From: Elusimicrobiota bacterium
GTDB lineage: Bacteria; Elusimicrobiota; Elusimicrobia; Elusimicrobiales; UBA9959
DNA: 49,589 nt
Assembly: GCA_019135865.1 (NCBI GenBank)
Contig: JAGVVD010000026.1
Coordinates: 1-49,589, forward strand
Direction of reading: 5' to 3'
The notes below the pieces were generated by a model. That model did no database searches and was not told the DNA's origin. It saw only the letters and a program-made list of their open reading frames with translations. Of the stretch, positions 48,710-49,589 are shown in pieces. Both the position numbers and the translations under genes were made by a program. Within the stretch, counting starts at the first letter, position 1. Every line of letters starts with the position of its first letter.

Positions 48710-49434
48710 CGCCCCTCCGCCAGCGCTCCCAGGAATTCCGCGCCGTTGCGCGCGGAGAGTTCCGCGGCCGAGCCCGCCGGCAGGCCGAGCAGCCCCTCCG
48801 CCCCGGCGTGCACCCGCGCCAGGATTTCGGCGGGGGCGCCGTTCGCCTGCGGTGCCTCGCTCTCGAAAAGCAGCCTCTCGCGCGGGACTTCGGCCAGCGC
48901 CGCGCGCGCCTTGACGCGGCGCTCGTCGAGTATGGCGGGACCGAAGGAGAAATAACCTCCCAGTGCCGCCAATTCCCGTGTGACTTCCGCCGGACCGGAA
49001 TAGGAATGGACCAGGAAACGCAGCGGGCGGGAAGCGCGCAGGATGTCCAGCAGCGGCCCCCAGGCCTTCACGCAGTGCAGCGAGACCGGCCTGTCCAGCA
49101 GTACTGCCAGCTCCAACTGGCGCTTGAGGACTTCCGCCTGCTCCGCCAGGGACGGGGGCTTGAGCGCGTCGAGACCGCATTCCCCCACCCCCGAGCGCGT
49201 ATCGCGCAGCAGCTGGCCGAGCGGCGCCAGCCAGTCCCCGCCCGCTTCCGGTATAAGCCAGGGATGCAGGCCGAAGAAAGGCACTACGGACGGCGAGCCC
49301 TCCGAAAGCTTCCGCACCGCCTCCCAGTCGGAGGGCCCGGTGGAACAGCAGACTGCCGGGCGCAACCCCGCGGCCGCGTCGGCCGGGTCCGGGAATTCCT
49401 GGAAATGGTTGTGCGCGTCGAAGAGCCGGGGCAT
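48706..49434 (-). CDS. TatD-family metal-dependent hydrolase (nuclease)
   Basis: A 242-residue TIM-barrel enzyme. The first metal motif FDAHNHF (H8, H10) is at the N-terminus, VGECGLDA gives the central Glu, SLHCVKAWG and FLVHSYSG the next His ligands, and LLFESEAP the final acidic residue. TatD enzymes are deoxyribonucleases or 3'-5' exonucleases. The usual final motif is ETD; here it is ESE. I chose the ATG at 49434; the upstream in-frame ATG at 49485 lies inside the insertion-sequence end. That element ends 42 bp before this start, so it may have replaced or displaced the promoter. Confidence 0.8.
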   Translation of the reverse strand: MPRLFDAHNHFQEFPDPADAAAGLRPAVCCSTGPSDWEAVRKLSEGSPSVVPFFGLHPWLIPEAGGDWLAPLGQLLRDTRSGVGECGLDALKPPSLAEQAEVLKRQLELAVLLDRPVSLHCVKAWGPLLDILRASRPLRFLVHSYSGPAEVTRELAALGGYFSFGPAILDERRVKARAALAEVPRERLLFESEAPQANGAPAEILARVHAGAEGLLGLPAGSAAELSARNGAEFLGALAEGR

Positions 49435-49476
49435 CGCGGAAAGTTTACACGATAATCCCCCGCCCCGGCAATCGGT

Positions 49477-49589
49477 CGTATTCAATCACTTAAAATGTTA
49501 CCGAAGCGGGTATCGTTAAATCACCTAAGATGTTACCGAAGGGGCTATGCCCTTTCGGGAGACATTTATGATGAGCCCACAGGCCAGAT
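49477..49589 (+). mobile_element. Insertion-sequence end (right copy of the 113-bp inverted repeat)
   Basis: This is the exact reverse complement of 2-114, with the same two internal repeats. The outer edge is at 49477. The same IS end faces inward at both sides of the window, so two copies in opposite orientation flank it, or one copy was collapsed by the assembler. Confidence 0.75.
49568..49589 (+). CDS. Start of a transposase gene, cut by the window edge
   Basis: GGGAGA at 49557-49562 precedes ATG at 49568 and 49571; the frame reads M-M-S-P-Q-A-R to the end of the sequence. It is the same start as at the left edge. Identity is inferred from its place inside an IS-like end. Confidence 0.4.

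Noticed and set aside
1-49589. Circular element or phage genome closed by terminal repeats
   Set aside because: The terminal repeats are inverted, not direct, and no phage structural or replication genes are present.

Overview
The window is bacterial, GC-rich and gene-dense. Several genes encode outer-membrane or envelope parts (a PorV/PorQ-like barrel, a TolC-type channel with an RND pump, a secretin-domain lipoprotein) and many products have signal peptides, so the cell is a diderm (Gram-negative type). Secreted proteases are abundant: two clostripain-like C11, one papain-like C1, one subtilisin-like S8 and one trypsin-like S1C, plus membrane M50 and CPBP proteases. The lineage cannot be fixed without a search; an Elusimicrobiota-like or other deep diderm genome is a guess. 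Both ends of the window carry the same 113-bp sequence in opposite orientation. It looks like one end of an insertion sequence running into the first codons of a transposase, so the sequence probably stops where an assembler met two copies of one element.

Layout. 0.1-5.0 kb: a GEMM-like leader RNA, a kelch-repeat secreted protein, a PorV/PorQ barrel and an unknown secreted protein. 5.1-16.2 kb: an island that includes visibly AT-richer DNA and is the most interesting part of the window. Its left operon has a structured leader RNA with a terminator, a 62-aa signal-peptide-bearing peptide ending in a Cys-Gly-rich tail, a membrane-anchored peptide-binding (SBP_bac_5) protein, a divergent YcaO protein and a hybrid histidine kinase with two receiver-like domains. 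Facing it are a sigma54-dependent NtrC-type response regulator and a 60-aa HPt/DHp-like protein. Its right operon starts at a near-consensus sigma54 -24/-12 promoter and encodes a 101-aa peptide with 11 cysteines, a secreted TPR protein, a radical SAM/SPASM maturase, an M50-type membrane protease and a CPBP protease. I read the island as two ribosomal-peptide (RiPP) pathways joined by one phosphorelay.

16.2-34.7 kb: an unknown secreted protein; uracil/xanthine permease, organophosphate antiporter and glycerophosphodiesterase; a minus-strand cluster of two unknown secreted proteins and a clostripain-like protease; a TolC-RND-DUF2892 efflux operon; an S8 protease; then a fluoride-resistance operon (fluoride riboswitch, CrcB, DUF190, DedA) directly behind tRNA-Val(CAC); and a second clostripain-like protease.

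34.8-49.6 kb: a tightly coupled operon of a 2624-aa secreted protein (17 tandem repeats of about 59 residues, a coiled coil and C-terminal ricin-type lectin folds), a lipoprotein with TPR and secretin domains, an S1C protease and a flavin disulfide reductase. After a bidirectional terminator come a papain-like protease, a TcdA-like E1 enzyme, a TatD-like nuclease and the second insertion-sequence end. All statements come from reading the sequence; family calls rest on recognised motifs and no database search was run.
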